Shown here: positions 18,280-28,373 of the stretch, piece by piece
Layout of the letters: each line of letters starts with the position of its first letter
Numbering within the stretch: the first letter of the stretch is position 1
Assembly (NCBI RefSeq): GCF_024807845.1
Contig: NZ_JANUEQ010000009.1
Location: 160,856-224,855 of the forward strand
Length of the DNA stretch: 64,000 nt
Origin: Klebsiella sp. BIGb0407
GTDB taxonomy: Bacteria; Pseudomonadota; Gammaproteobacteria; Enterobacterales; Enterobacteriaceae
Direction: 5' to 3'
Notes under the pieces: model-generated
Told to the model about the DNA's origin: nothing
Seen by the model: only the letters and a program-made list of their open reading frames with translations
Databases searched by the model: none
Translations under genes and position numbers: made by a program

Positions 18280-18906
18280 TTATTCGTACAACATTTCAAA
18301 TGAAATGAGGGCAGAATAAGCGCCTGGCTGCATAATTTCTGCGGTACGTACAGGGGTGACATAATAAGTTAATACATTCTGCCCGGAATCAATCAGCAGT
18401 GGATTACTTTCTTTATCTAATGTCAGTGGCTGCCCCTGACCAGTACTGAGTTCCAGCCCCAAACCTTGAACCCCCATAACCCTGGCAAACTGCGGCATAA
18501 AGGGTACTGAAGGAGCAACAAAACGTATTTTAACTGCGGGCTGAGTTGGGCTCCATGCCACTTGTCCTGTCTGCAGGTTTTTTAAATTGCTTTGCATTTG
18601 CATACAATCTTGCAGTTCTATCTGGAAAGGGATCGGCTGTCCCTTGGAACCAACACGAGGAAGATTCGCCGTCTCGGTATTACCTAAATCAACCGCCTGA
18701 TAGGCTGAAGTCATCGATAACCGGCAAGGGCTCTCAGTCAGAGAACCTGAAACGTAGAGTACGCCATTGGCACCATCGACATTCCAGTTATCAACAGGAC
18801 GGTAGAGACGGCTATTCTCATCTGTCGCAGTAACATTCAAGCTGCATACCAATGTACTGCCCAGTAAAAGGGCCTGCCAATAACACAGCATTTTTTTATT
18901 GAGCAT
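18280..18906 (-). CDS. Minor fimbrial subunit (PapE/MrpE-like position)
   Basis: 208 aa starting MLNKKMLCYW. An earlier in-frame ATG at 18969 would overlap the chaperone gene by 41 nt; 18906 has AGGAGG about 8 nt upstream and starts a proper signal peptide (CYWQALLLGSTLVCSLNVTA). Cys pair (SPCRLSM / LQDCMQM) and C-terminal strand ALISFEMLYE. First subunit downstream of the chaperone. Confidence 0.85.
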   Translation of the reverse strand: MLNKKMLCYWQALLLGSTLVCSLNVTATDENSRLYRPVDNWNVDGANGVLYVSGSLTESPCRLSMTSAYQAVDLGNTETANLPRVGSKGQPIPFQIELQDCMQMQSNLKNLQTGQVAWSPTQPAVKIRFVAPSVPFMPQFARVMGVQGLGLELSTGQGQPLTLDKESNPLLIDSGQNVLTYYVTPVRTAEIMQPGAYSALISFEMLYE

Positions 18907-18928
18907 TTGCCCTTCCTCCTGATAATTA

Positions 18929-19693
18929 TTATTTCTTAGTTGCGCTATTTTCAACGACCTTACATTCATTACTCTGACACTGGAATGTCAGCATTGGTCG
19001 GCCACCGTAATCATTGATGTAAGTTAAAACAGGACGATTACCCAGCTCTGACGGCTTAACACCTAAAGATGCTTCACCAAAAGGCGCAATCATCACCGGT
19101 GTAAAATCTTTCGCTTTTAGGGTTGCAGGTTTATCGTTTTCGGTCGCATTTATAATTGTCACATAGTATGGCGTAGGGTTTTTAACCATCATTTTGTCGC
19201 CACTTTTATTCAGGGTTAATTTGTCCTGAATAGGTGTTGCCATTCTATCGAGCTTAATTGCTTTAGGGCGATAGAACAGTTTCACACGTGTCTGTAACGC
19301 GATTTGTAAGGTGTTTGGCTTATCACTTTTCGGTGGTACTTCACGCAAGTTAAAATAGAACAGACTTTCTTTATCTTGTGGTAACTGGCTGATAGCCGGT
19401 AATGCCTCTATTTTTATCTGGCTGGCAGCGCCCGGCTCTACACGCTGCATCGGCGGCAGTACGACCAGTGGCGAGTTGATTTTGTCACCCTTCGAATTTT
19501 CAAGCCAGCCTTGGGCCAGATAAGGTAACTGTTTATTATTATTAGAAATATTTAAGGTGATAGATTTCTGATCGCCATCAAATATAACGCGAGTTCTGTC
19601 AAGTGCGATTGCACCCTGCGCGACCTGGCTTAATAACATCCCACCGGTTAACAAACTCATTATTAAATAGTTATGCTTATGTTTTTTCATCAT
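18929..19693 (-). CDS. Periplasmic fimbrial chaperone, PapD-like
   Basis: 254 aa. Signal peptide MMKKHKHNYLIMSLLTGG...AQGA. The mature start, IALDRTRVIFDGDQKSITLN, and KQLPYLAQGWLE, SLFYFNLREVPP and LQIALQTRVKLFYRP closely follow PapD. The Arg of LDRTR and the Lys of RVKLFYRP are the subunit-anchoring pair. The short F1-G1 loop is typical of FGS chaperones for rod-like pili. It donates a strand to each subunit and hands it to the usher. Confidence 0.93.
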   Translation of the reverse strand: MMKKHKHNYLIMSLLTGGMLLSQVAQGAIALDRTRVIFDGDQKSITLNISNNNKQLPYLAQGWLENSKGDKINSPLVVLPPMQRVEPGAASQIKIEALPAISQLPQDKESLFYFNLREVPPKSDKPNTLQIALQTRVKLFYRPKAIKLDRMATPIQDKLTLNKSGDKMMVKNPTPYYVTIINATENDKPATLKAKDFTPVMIAPFGEASLGVKPSELGNRPVLTYINDYGGRPMLTFQCQSNECKVVENSATKK

Positions 19694-19726
19694 TTAACCT
19701 TTATCACTCTGCAAGGAGCGGTTCGA

Positions 19727-19775
19727 TTTCTGGAGTTTTATCTGCCTCATAAAATATAGTTCCTTTCTCCAGAAA
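19727..19775 (-). repeat. Usher-chaperone intercistronic inverted repeat
   Basis: TTTCTGGAG (19727-19735) and CTCCAGAAA (19767-19775) form a perfect 9-bp inverted repeat in the 97-bp gap between the usher stop and the chaperone start. It may stabilise or process the polycistronic mRNA. Confidence 0.5.
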
Positions 19776-19790
19776 GAGTATTTAATTTGC

Positions 19791-22313
19791 CTACAAAGGC
19801 TTAGTCACAGATTCGCAAGGGAGCAGTAATGTATCGTTCAAATCCATCAGTTTTTCCGGGAAATTAATCTGGCAGGCGTTATCTTCACCCCACTTAACCA
19901 ACATAACCTCACCTGCACGAATGCCGGAAATATAAGCGCTGCCGTCATCTCCGACCAAGCCAGTTCCCTGACCTTTGCTATTTACTATCTGAGCGCCAAA
20001 TGGCGGTTTTTTACCGTCTACAAGACGCAGAACAGCCATAGCTTTTTGACCTGCAAGAACCTTGAATTGACGATAGCCCACAGCCCCCTCTGTTAGAGTT
20101 GCCTGAACAACAGACTGCTGGGCATCAACATCATCAGGTAAGGCATTCAGATCAATTTGCGCCTTACTTCTATAATAGCTACTGACATCACCCACAACCG
20201 CTTTACCAAATCTATTGGATTCAACAGCAGCCCCGAATCCTTTAATCGGTACGTTCGCCACACCTTCAGTATCAACCAGCATACGGGTTCCCCCCATGCT
20301 GTTCATTCTATGGAATCCACCACCTTCCGGAGTAACGGTTAACCCACCTGAGGCTGACAGTCCATAGGCACTGTATTGGTTATGCTGATAACTGCCATTC
20401 GCCGTTAAACGCGCAATATCACCCTGGTAGGTAATAAATGCCGTCCCCGATCCACCTTGTCGGCCGGTTCCAGCACCTAACTGATAGCTGGTACGATCAT
20501 TCACCCGGTCATGATAGGTGACACGATTTGTCGTATCGTAACGAGTGCTGTTCAGTGAATAACCTAAGTTGGCACCATTACTTAATGGAAGTGAAGTAGA
20601 AAGATATAAACTATCGTCTTTCACGCCATTGTACATACTGCGGTTTGCGGACAAATTGACGCTAACATTTTTGATTGGCCCAATGTCCATATAACGAGAC
20701 AGGGACAAGCTGTAATAGTTATTATCTGGCATATCCCAATATGTTTGATGGTTATAGTTAAGGGATGCCGATACACCAAGATCACGGAAATTCTTGGTCA
20801 GTGAAATCGTATAAAGTTCTTTGTTACTGCCATAACGTGCACCGGTATTTCTAGCCAACAGAAAATCTGACATGCTCATAAAGTCACGTTCAGAGAAACG
20901 ATAACCAGCGAACTGAATTTGACTGTCAATAGAATCAAATCGTTTGGCGTAGCTTAAGCGGTAAGATCCACCTTTGAGCATCTCCTGTCCTGCCAAACGA
21001 GCGAATGACTGCGTGACATCGACAGAGATAGCACCAAACATTAATAAATCACGGCCAATACCAATCGAGAAAGCGTTATAATTTTTACTGTTTAAGCTAC
21101 CGCCAAACATTGACCAGCCATTGCTGATCCCCCAGGAAAATTCACCTGAGGCAAAATTATCACCTTCACTATGACGATCAATATCTGACGGTTTACCCAG
21201 TGATAACTTGTACTGGATTTGTCCTGGTCGTGTCAGATACGGGAGGTTTGCGGTATCAACCTGATATTCTTGTACAGATCCATTTTGTTCTTCAATTTTG
21301 ACATCTAACTTACCGCTTACCGCATCACTTAAGTTTTGAATACGGAACGGCCCAGGAGCAACCTGTTCAGTATAGATAACACGGCCCTGCTGACTGATGG
21401 TCACTGTCGCATTCGACTGTGCTATACCGGTTATCTCAGGCGCATAGCCACGGATATTGGGCGGAAGCATATTAATATCAGAACGAAGACTTGCCCCAAT
21501 AAAACGAAATGAGTCAAAAAGATTAGATACCAGATAATCTTCACCCATGACTAATTTCGCAGAGAGGCTCGATAATGCTCTGTAGGCATAAAATCGACTC
21601 CACTGGAAATCTTTATTGGTCGGCTCATCGGAACCCGTCATGTGGTTTAAACGACTTTGCCAGTCGGCACGAATACGCCATGCGCCTATATTGGCACCGG
21701 TAATACCGTTGCCATTCAATGAATAACTATTGCTGCCACCCGTTCTATGAGAACGGTTAGCATTAGCGTTAATGCTATAATCAGTAATAAAGGCAGGCAC
21801 ACCCTCATCCCAGCGAGAAGGGGGATCCCAGTTAGGCGCCGTGTATTCTAAGTATGCCTGAGGAATACTGATATATAAGGAAGATGTTGCCAGATCGCCC
21901 CGTATTTGTAATCCATTGAGGCTGGCAGGATCAAGACACTGGCCATCATGCCACCACGTAAGAGACTTCAGCGCAGTGCTGGTTAAACCAAACAGATCAA
22001 CAAGTTCCGGTGATAAACAGGCCATACTGCCCTTAGGATCATCCGGCGGAGTATAATAAGTTATTGATTCTTCTTTTAAATTATCGCTATTAACTTTTAA
22101 TTCTAATAGATAGGTGCCAGGCATGATATAGCCAGCACGAGAAAAATGATCGAGGTTAATATTTTCCTTGTCTTTAACATCTAACACATCAGTATTAAAT
22201 TCAATTGTATCGGATGGATTATATGCCCAAGCACTATTAAGGGACAATAAAGCCAGCATTACTGAAAATGCACTCCTCCTCAATAAAAAATTCGACTTGA
22301 TATGTAAAGACAT
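19791..22313 (-). CDS. Fimbrial outer-membrane usher
   Basis: 840 aa, normal for the family. Signal peptide includes SAFSVMLALLSLNSAWA. N-terminal periplasmic domain begins YNPSDTIEFNTDVLDV; the barrel and plug contain FRFIGASLRSDINMLPPNIRGYAPEI and the canonical GPFRIQNL. The C-terminal domains carry the Cys pair NACQINFP...LLLPCES. It forms the secretion channel and assembly platform. Placed after two subunits and before the chaperone, as in pap and mrp operons. Confidence 0.95.
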   Translation of the reverse strand: MSLHIKSNFLLRRSAFSVMLALLSLNSAWAYNPSDTIEFNTDVLDVKDKENINLDHFSRAGYIMPGTYLLELKVNSDNLKEESITYYTPPDDPKGSMACLSPELVDLFGLTSTALKSLTWWHDGQCLDPASLNGLQIRGDLATSSLYISIPQAYLEYTAPNWDPPSRWDEGVPAFITDYSINANANRSHRTGGSNSYSLNGNGITGANIGAWRIRADWQSRLNHMTGSDEPTNKDFQWSRFYAYRALSSLSAKLVMGEDYLVSNLFDSFRFIGASLRSDINMLPPNIRGYAPEITGIAQSNATVTISQQGRVIYTEQVAPGPFRIQNLSDAVSGKLDVKIEEQNGSVQEYQVDTANLPYLTRPGQIQYKLSLGKPSDIDRHSEGDNFASGEFSWGISNGWSMFGGSLNSKNYNAFSIGIGRDLLMFGAISVDVTQSFARLAGQEMLKGGSYRLSYAKRFDSIDSQIQFAGYRFSERDFMSMSDFLLARNTGARYGSNKELYTISLTKNFRDLGVSASLNYNHQTYWDMPDNNYYSLSLSRYMDIGPIKNVSVNLSANRSMYNGVKDDSLYLSTSLPLSNGANLGYSLNSTRYDTTNRVTYHDRVNDRTSYQLGAGTGRQGGSGTAFITYQGDIARLTANGSYQHNQYSAYGLSASGGLTVTPEGGGFHRMNSMGGTRMLVDTEGVANVPIKGFGAAVESNRFGKAVVGDVSSYYRSKAQIDLNALPDDVDAQQSVVQATLTEGAVGYRQFKVLAGQKAMAVLRLVDGKKPPFGAQIVNSKGQGTGLVGDDGSAYISGIRAGEVMLVKWGEDNACQINFPEKLMDLNDTLLLPCESVTKPL

Positions 22314-22361
22314 AAAAAATATCCCTAATAATGTTTAAGAATAACAAGGGTTAATAACATA

Positions 22362-22901
22362 TCAGTAATAATCTACTTTAAAGCGAATAATACTTTGATA
22401 AGCCCCGGCTCGTAATGGACTATTATCTGAGACTAATCGAAGTTTATAGCTCAAACGCATGGTAGGAGGCGTAATCTCTTGTTCCGGTAATGCTTCACCA
22501 GGTACAACCTGTTTCTGATTTTCATCCTGCATATACAACGCAACACCCCTTGCCTCGCCCATAACCTCAAATAACCCATCTTTAGATGGGCCATCGAAAG
22601 TCATTTGTAATGTTTTCCACGTTTTTGATGGATCGCTGTCTTTAACTAATTCACAATCAACCAAAAAAATATCAACATCGCGAGTAGGTCCCCCACCCAG
22701 CTGATTAATTACAGCTAAAGGGATCGCACCCATGTTAATAACCTGATCTTGCGATTCCATCGCAATATTGCAAGCAGCATCGGTGATTTCACCGTTCATC
22801 GTTACGGTGCCCGAACCAGCCGGTGCTGCTGCTTTAGCAATAGGAAGGACAATAAATAAGGAAAGAAAAAGCATCCCTTTACTTAAGGTATTAATTCCCA
22901 C
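22362..22901 (-). CDS. Fimbrial subunit (second gene, MrpB/PapH-like position)
   Basis: 179 aa. Signal peptide ends IAKAA. Pilin Cys pair (DAACNIAM / LVDCELV), and C-terminal strand SIIRFKVDYY. It lies 30 bp after the major subunit and 48 bp before the usher. The terminal YY is atypical; position suggests a termination/anchor subunit. Confidence 0.83.
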   Translation of the reverse strand: MGINTLSKGMLFLSLFIVLPIAKAAAPAGSGTVTMNGEITDAACNIAMESQDQVINMGAIPLAVINQLGGGPTRDVDIFLVDCELVKDSDPSKTWKTLQMTFDGPSKDGLFEVMGEARGVALYMQDENQKQVVPGEALPEQEITPPTMRLSYKLRLVSDNSPLRAGAYQSIIRFKVDYY

Positions 22902-22931
22902 TTTATTATCCCTCTTATTATTTACGAATTC

Positions 22932-23474
22932 TTATTCGTAATCCATGGTGAAGTTAGCCAGTGCGGTAAATGCACCCGGAGTTGCAGTACCCGCTGCAGC
23001 ACCTTGTAAGTAGGCAGAGAACAGCAGGGAGTTATCACCATTCTGGAAATTGATATCTGTAGATGATGAGCCATCAAGGGTAACTGGCTGGCCATTCAGA
23101 CCAATAATCACAACACCAGCACCAGCTGCTGCACCTTGAATTGCCAGAGTATTAGGAACTTCATTGCTGATACCGCCAGTGAATGTAACTTTAGCGAGGT
23201 TTTTAGCGGTAGGATCTACAGTGGTATCAGTCATTTCACAATCCACTAATTCAATAGTGAAAGGAACTGGACGAGATGTACCACCACTTGCTAATTGTTT
23301 GGTAGTAACCTGGCCAAGATTAACGGTCTGATCAACAGATTCAGGCGCAATACCACAAGCGGCTGAAATAATTGAACCTTCAAATGTTACAGTACCATCA
23401 CCCTGGCTATCTGCAGCAAATACTGATGCACTCATAACGCCAGAAACTAATACTGCTAATATAATCTTTTTCAT
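22932..23474 (-). CDS. Major fimbrial subunit
   Basis: 180 aa. Signal peptide MKKIILAVLVSGVMSASVFA, mature start ADSQGDGTVTFEGSIISAAC. Cys pair (SAACGIAP / LVDCEMT), Ala/Gly-rich centre, and C-terminal strand ANFTMDYE. First gene of the operon with a strong composition typical of major pilins. Would polymerise by donor-strand exchange into the rod. A roughly 1.2-kb gene-free upstream region presumably holds its promoter. Confidence 0.9.
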   Translation of the reverse strand: MKKIILAVLVSGVMSASVFAADSQGDGTVTFEGSIISAACGIAPESVDQTVNLGQVTTKQLASGGTSRPVPFTIELVDCEMTDTTVDPTAKNLAKVTFTGGISNEVPNTLAIQGAAAGAGVVIIGLNGQPVTLDGSSSTDINFQNGDNSLLFSAYLQGAAAGTATPGAFTALANFTMDYE

Positions 23475-24665
23475 GATCCGCCTCTATATAGAATAAATTT
23501 GTTTGTTAAAAGTTTATGCTGCTAGTCTTACTTCACTTCAGTTGCTATAAGACATGTTGATTGACTATATCTTCATACTCAGTTACTGCTTTACGTACTG
23601 ATATTTATTCTCATTTAATAAACAAGAAAATTAATACGCACGAATTAATTGCATCATAAATCCCCCAAAGGATATTTTGAGGCAGTACAATTTCAAATTA
23701 ATTATATTTAGCAACTCAGCGAATGATTAATAGGTTAAACATCATTTCCGCTGAGAGCAACAATTTTCTAATTATTCAAAACAATTTGACACTTCCATAC
23801 ACTATTCGTTAATTAACATAGGAATATTATTAGTAACGTCACGTAAATATAATAATAAGTGATCTTAATAACCAATAACCACAGTTACTATTCACATAAA
23901 TTACGTGATTGTAATAAAAAAGATCCAATTTAATTAATTTATTTAACCTTGTGATTATTTATTAACTCTATGAAGGTAAGATTAGACGATGATTTTTTTT
24001 TGTCAAAAAACATTTCTATACTTTTATCTAAAAACCGACTAAAAATCACCCAATAAAAACAAAAAAACCTGTTGAATCAATGATTAATTATTTAATATCC
24101 ATTAGGACGTTTCTTATTCATTTTTATTAAAGACCTACAACAATAAAGAGATTAGATTAAATATGTTTCTTATCAAAATTATTCCACAATGTTACTTGCA
24201 CTTTCCTCCAAATAGACTACGTGGCTATATGAATACCACTCCATATAGATAACTTACTAAATTATTTAGCATTTGAGGTAAACGATAAAAATTAGGGGGA
24301 TTTATCTCTTCATAATTAGGATGATTCTCTTTGTATTGGGATTTATCTTTTTATATTAGGATTTATCCTTTCGCGGTGGGATTTATCTCTTTATATGGGT
24401 TTGTTCTCACCAGTTAACCAGTACAGGTAGCTTTTACCAACGCGTATGCAATCGAGTCCTCTCTTTATTGCTGTTGATGCTTTCGGCCTCAAGGTGGCGA
24501 CAATAGTTTGCCCTTATACCTCATTAATCAATATCAATTAACCACAATATAAATATGGTTAATATATTCAGCCCCTCATGATCCAGATGAGCGATCACTA
24601 CTACGACGCCAGCTGACTTCTGACATTCCGTCCTAATAAATAGCGGTCATCAAGGCGCACACAAA
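23475..24665. other. AT-rich gene-free region upstream of the fimbrial operon
   Basis: No credible gene. It contains an 8-bp inverted repeat TCACGTAA (23839-23846) / TTACGTGA (23901-23908), two GATC sites 61 bp apart (23861 and 23922), a 7-bp hairpin CTATATG/CATATAG (24225-24248) and the 20-bp repeat array at 24297-24409. No recombinase gene of the FimB/MrpI type lies here, so phase inversion is not supported from this window. Confidence 0.6.
24297..24409. repeat. Array of six degenerate ~20-bp direct repeats
   Basis: Units related to GGGATTTATCTCTTTATAT begin near 24297, 24318, 24338, 24358, 24378 and 24397. The spacing is 19-21 bp (about two helical turns) with no spacer. The inner four units share (A/G)GGATTTATC or close variants. 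Confidence 0.8.
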
Positions 24666-24669
24666 GAAA

Positions 24670-24697
24670 AAGCCCCGATGCTTACGCACCGGGGCTT
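24670..24697 (-). terminator. Terminator of ssb
   Basis: AAGCCCCG / CGGGGCTT stem with a T-run on the minus strand (GGGGCTTTTTC), 37-64 bp after the ssb stop. Confidence 0.88.
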
Positions 24698-24733
24698 GCA
24701 GTTAAAACTTTATAAAAAAGTCTATGGTAGTTT

Positions 24734-25267
24734 TTAGAACGGAATATCGTCGTCAAAATCCATTGGCGGTTCATTAGACGGTGCAGGCGCTGCATTCTGC
24801 TGTGGGCGAGATTGCGCACCGCCGCTGAACTGATTGCTTGCCTGTGGCTGCTGTGGCTGACCCCAGCTACCTTGTTGCTGGCCTGCGTTACCGCCACCAG
24901 CAGGAGCTCCACCGCCCTGACGGCCACCCAGCATTTGCATGGTACCACCAACGTTAACCACGACTTCGGTAGTGTATTTTTCTACACCGGCCTGATCGGT
25001 CCATTTACGGGTTTGCAGAGCACCTTCTATATAGACCTGGGAACCCTTACGCAGATACTCACCCGCGACTTCGGCAAGCTTGCCGAACAGTACAACGCGG
25101 TGCCATTCTGTTTTTTCTTTGGTTTCGCCGGTTTGCTTGTCACGCCAGGACTCTGAAGTGGCCAGAGTGATGTTAGCAACAGCACCACCATTTGGCATAT
25201 AGCGTACTTCTGGATCCTGACCAAGATTCCCGACGAGAATCACTTTGTTTACGCCTCTGCTGGCCAT
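24734..25267 (-). CDS. ssb: Single-stranded DNA-binding protein
   Basis: 177 aa, close to E. coli SSB (178). N-terminal OB fold begins [24 protein letters not shown] and includes [23 protein letters not shown] Gly/Gln-rich linker follows, then the acidic tip [11 protein letters not shown] that recruits partner proteins. It binds ssDNA as a tetramer in replication, recombination and repair. Divergent from uvrA across a shared 227-bp region with a LexA site, as in E. coli. Confidence 0.98.
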   Translation of the reverse strand: MASRGVNKVILVGNLGQDPEVRYMPNGGAVANITLATSESWRDKQTGETKEKTEWHRVVLFGKLAEVAGEYLRKGSQVYIEGALQTRKWTDQAGVEKYTTEVVVNVGGTMQMLGGRQGGGAPAGGGNAGQQQGSWGQPQQPQASNQFSGGAQSRPQQNAAPAPSNEPPMDFDDDIPF

Positions 25268-25393
25268 ATTCGTATCTCCTGGAACATGTAATAAATAGTC
25301 TAAACGATCAATTCTATCATGCTACCGCCGATGTTTATAGCTGAGAGCAGCATTCCAGCAATTGTCCTGACGATACATTATTTCATCAAACCA

Positions 25394-25409
25394 CTGGATA
25401 TTCATTCAG
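25394..25409. promoter_or_regulatory. LexA (SOS) box, ssb-uvrA
   Basis: CTGGATATTCATTCAG fits CTG-N10-CAG, and its core resembles the E. coli uvrA/ssb operator. It lies 85-101 bp upstream of uvrA. Confidence 0.85.
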
Positions 25410-25494
25410 CTTTTATTATGCCATAATGAATTATTAAGGCCTTCGGTGGTGCAATCGGCACCAGCCACACATCATTGTCGTTCGGGAAAAGTGA

Positions 25495-28320
25495 ATGGAT
25501 AAGATAGAAGTTCGGGGCGCCCGCACCCATAATCTCAAAAATATCAACCTCGTCATCCCGCGTGACAAACTTATCGTTATCACGGGGCTTTCGGGTTCGG
25601 GTAAATCATCACTGGCATTCGATACGCTTTATGCTGAAGGCCAGCGTCGTTACGTTGAGTCTCTTTCTGCTTATGCGCGTCAGTTTCTGTCGCTGATGGA
25701 AAAGCCGGATGTCGACCATATAGAAGGTCTGTCACCGGCCATTTCGATTGAACAAAAATCGACGTCCCATAACCCGCGTTCTACCGTGGGCACTATTACA
25801 GAAGTGCACGATTATCTGCGTCTGCTGTATGCCCGTGTTGGCGAGCCACGTTGCCCGGATCACGATATTCCGCTGGCAGCACAAACCGTCAGTCAGATGG
25901 TTGATAACGTCCTGGCACAGCCTGAAGGTCGTCGTTTAATGTTACTCGCGCCGATTATTAAAGATCGTAAAGGCGAGCATACCAAGACCCTGGAAAACCT
26001 GGCGGGCCAGGGCTATATCCGGGCACGTATTGATGGTGAAGTCTGCGATCTGTCCGATCCCCCTAAACTGGAATTACAGAAAAAGCACACGATAGAAGTG
26101 GTAGTGGACCGCTTTAAAGTCCGGGAAGATATTAGCCAGCGTCTGGCTGAGTCATTTGAAACCGCGCTGGAATTGTCTGGCGGCTCGGCAATTGTCGCCG
26201 ATATGGATGATGCTCAGGCGGAAGAAATGCTGTTTTCTGCGAATTTTGCCTGCCCGGTTTGCGGCTACAGCATGCGTGAGTTAGAACCGCGTCTGTTTTC
26301 CTTTAATAACCCGGCCGGAGCCTGCCCGACCTGTGATGGCCTGGGCGTGCAACAGTATTTCGACCCTGACAGAGTGGTGCAGAATACCGAGCTGTCACTG
26401 GCCGGAGGAGCGATCCGTGGTTGGGATCGTCGCAACTTCTACTACTTCACCATGTTACGTTCCCTGGCAGACCACTATAAGTTTGATGTTGAAACGCCAT
26501 GGAATGAACTGAGCAACTCCGTGAAGCAGGTGGTGTTGCATGGGTCAGGTAAAGAGACCATAGAATTTAACTATATGAACGATCGCGGCGATACTTCTGT
26601 ACGCCGCCATCCGTTTGAAGGCGTTTTAAATAATATGGAACGCCGCTATAAAGAGACAGAATCTTCGGCGGTACGTGAGGAACTGGCGAAATACATCAGC
26701 AGCCGCCCTTGTAACAGCTGCGGTGGTACACGACTGCGTCGCGAAGCTCGCCATGTATTTATCGAGAATACGGCGCTGCCGACCATTTCCGATATGAGCA
26801 TCGGCCATGCGATGGAATTCTTCCAGAACATGAAACTCAGCGGTCAGCGTGCTCAGATTGCTGAAAAAGTCATGAAAGAGATTGGCGATCGCCTGCGGTT
26901 CTTAGTCAATGTCGGCCTGAATTATCTGTCGCTTTCCCGTTCGGCAGAAACCCTTTCCGGGGGAGAAGCTCAGCGTATCCGTCTGGCCAGCCAGATTGGT
27001 GCCGGGTTAGTCGGCGTGATGTATGTTCTGGATGAACCTTCTATCGGGCTGCATCAGCGTGATAATGAACGTTTGCTGGAAACGCTGATCCATCTGCGTA
27101 ATCTCGGTAATACGGTGATTGTGGTTGAGCATGACGAAGATGCGATTCGTGCCGCAGACCATATTATTGATATCGGCCCGGGAGCCGGGGTTCATGGTGG
27201 CCAGGTGGTTGCTGAAGGGACCATGACCGATATTATGGCGGTACCTGAGTCACTGACCGGTCAGTATCTGAGTGGTAAACGCCAGATTGAGGTACCGAAA
27301 CAACGTGTCAGTGCCGATCCGCAGAAGGTCCTGAAACTGATTGGCGCTAAAGGTAATAACCTTAAAGACGTTACCCTGACTCTACCCGTGGGGCTGTTTA
27401 CCTGTGTGACAGGTGTGTCTGGTTCAGGGAAGTCGACGCTTATTAACGACACGCTGTTCCCGCTTGCCCAGCGTCAGTTAAACGGAGCAACGATTATCGA
27501 GCCTGCTCCTTATCGGGATATCCAGGGGCTGGAACACTTCGATAAAGTCATTGATATTGATCAGAGCCCGATAGGTCGTACGCCGCGTTCTAACCCGGCA
27601 ACCTATACCGGCGTCTTTACGCCAGTACGTGAACTGTTTGCTGGCGTTCCGGAATCACGTGCCCGCGGTTACACCCCAGGCCGCTTTAGTTTTAACGTCC
27701 GTGGCGGACGCTGCGAAGCTTGCCAGGGTGATGGCGTTATCAAAGTCGAAATGCACTTCTTGCCCGATATCTATGTCCCTTGCGACCAGTGTCGAGGTAA
27801 GCGCTATAACCGTGAAACGCTGGAAATTAAATATAAAGGCAAGAGTATCCACGAAGTACTGGATATGACCATTGAAGATGCGAGAGCATTTTTTGATGCC
27901 GTTCCGGCACTGGCGCGTAAGCTACAGACTCTGATTGATGTCGGCCTGTCTTATATTCGTCTGGGGCAATCAGCCACAACTCTGTCAGGCGGTGAAGCCC
28001 AGCGGGTGAAACTGGCGCGTGAGCTTTCTAAGCGCGGTACCGGACAGACGCTGTATATCCTTGATGAGCCAACGACGGGTCTGCACTTTGCCGATATCCA
28101 GCAACTTCTGGAAGTGCTGCATCAGCTGCGCGATCAGGGTAATACCATCGTGGTGATTGAGCATAATCTGGATGTGATTAAAACCGCAGACTGGATTGTC
28201 GACCTCGGCCCTGAAGGCGGAAGTGGCGGCGGTGAAATCCTCGTCTCTGGTACCCCAGAAACCGTTGCCGAGTGCGAAGCCTCGCATACAGCACGTTTCC
28301 TGAAACCATTACTTACCTGA
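25495..28320 (+). CDS. uvrA: UvrABC excinuclease subunit A
   Basis: 941 aa (E. coli 940). Two ABC ATPase modules: Walker [10 protein letters not shown] near residue 31 and GVSGSGKST near 640, signatures [12 protein letters not shown] and [12 protein letters not shown], Walker [11 protein letters not shown] and [10 protein letters not shown]. Zinc-binding CPVCGYS...CPTCDGLG and CEACQGDG...CDQCRGK. It scans DNA for lesions as a dimer and loads UvrB. SOS-controlled through the upstream LexA box. Confidence 0.98.
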   Translation: MDKIEVRGARTHNLKNINLVIPRDKLIVITGLSGSGKSSLAFDTLYAEGQRRYVESLSAYARQFLSLMEKPDVDHIEGLSPAISIEQKSTSHNPRSTVGTITEVHDYLRLLYARVGEPRCPDHDIPLAAQTVSQMVDNVLAQPEGRRLMLLAPIIKDRKGEHTKTLENLAGQGYIRARIDGEVCDLSDPPKLELQKKHTIEVVVDRFKVREDISQRLAESFETALELSGGSAIVADMDDAQAEEMLFSANFACPVCGYSMRELEPRLFSFNNPAGACPTCDGLGVQQYFDPDRVVQNTELSLAGGAIRGWDRRNFYYFTMLRSLADHYKFDVETPWNELSNSVKQVVLHGSGKETIEFNYMNDRGDTSVRRHPFEGVLNNMERRYKETESSAVREELAKYISSRPCNSCGGTRLRREARHVFIENTALPTISDMSIGHAMEFFQNMKLSGQRAQIAEKVMKEIGDRLRFLVNVGLNYLSLSRSAETLSGGEAQRIRLASQIGAGLVGVMYVLDEPSIGLHQRDNERLLETLIHLRNLGNTVIVVEHDEDAIRAADHIIDIGPGAGVHGGQVVAEGTMTDIMAVPESLTGQYLSGKRQIEVPKQRVSADPQKVLKLIGAKGNNLKDVTLTLPVGLFTCVTGVSGSGKSTLINDTLFPLAQRQLNGATIIEPAPYRDIQGLEHFDKVIDIDQSPIGRTPRSNPATYTGVFTPVRELFAGVPESRARGYTPGRFSFNVRGGRCEACQGDGVIKVEMHFLPDIYVPCDQCRGKRYNRETLEIKYKGKSIHEVLDMTIEDARAFFDAVPALARKLQTLIDVGLSYIRLGQSATTLSGGEAQRVKLARELSKRGTGQTLYILDEPTTGLHFADIQQLLEVLHQLRDQGNTIVVIEHNLDVIKTADWIVDLGPEGGSGGGEILVSGTPETVAECEASHTARFLKPLLT

Positions 28321-28328
28321 TTCATCTG

Positions 28329-28358
28329 TCCCTTACTGTCGATTCCGGCAGTAAGGGA
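28329..28358. terminator. Hairpin after uvrA
   Basis: TCCCTTACTG / CAGTAAGGGA, a 10-bp stem between convergent uvrA and the phosphatase gene. No clear U-tract follows, so termination is uncertain. Confidence 0.5.
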
Positions 28359-28373
28359 CCATTAACCGCCCTT

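Noticed and set aside
23839..23925. Pap-style Dam/Lrp phase switch (two GATC sites and an inverted repeat)
   Set aside because: GATC sites are 61 bp apart, not about 102, surrounding bases differ from the pap sites, and GATC pairs are common by chance; kept only as description.
24297..24409. CRISPR-like array
   Set aside because: Units are about 20 bp, degenerate and directly contiguous, with no unique spacers and no cas genes.
23475..24665. Invertible promoter element of the fim/mrp type
   Set aside because: No inverted repeats beyond 8 bp at 250-300 bp spacing and no recombinase gene were found by eye.
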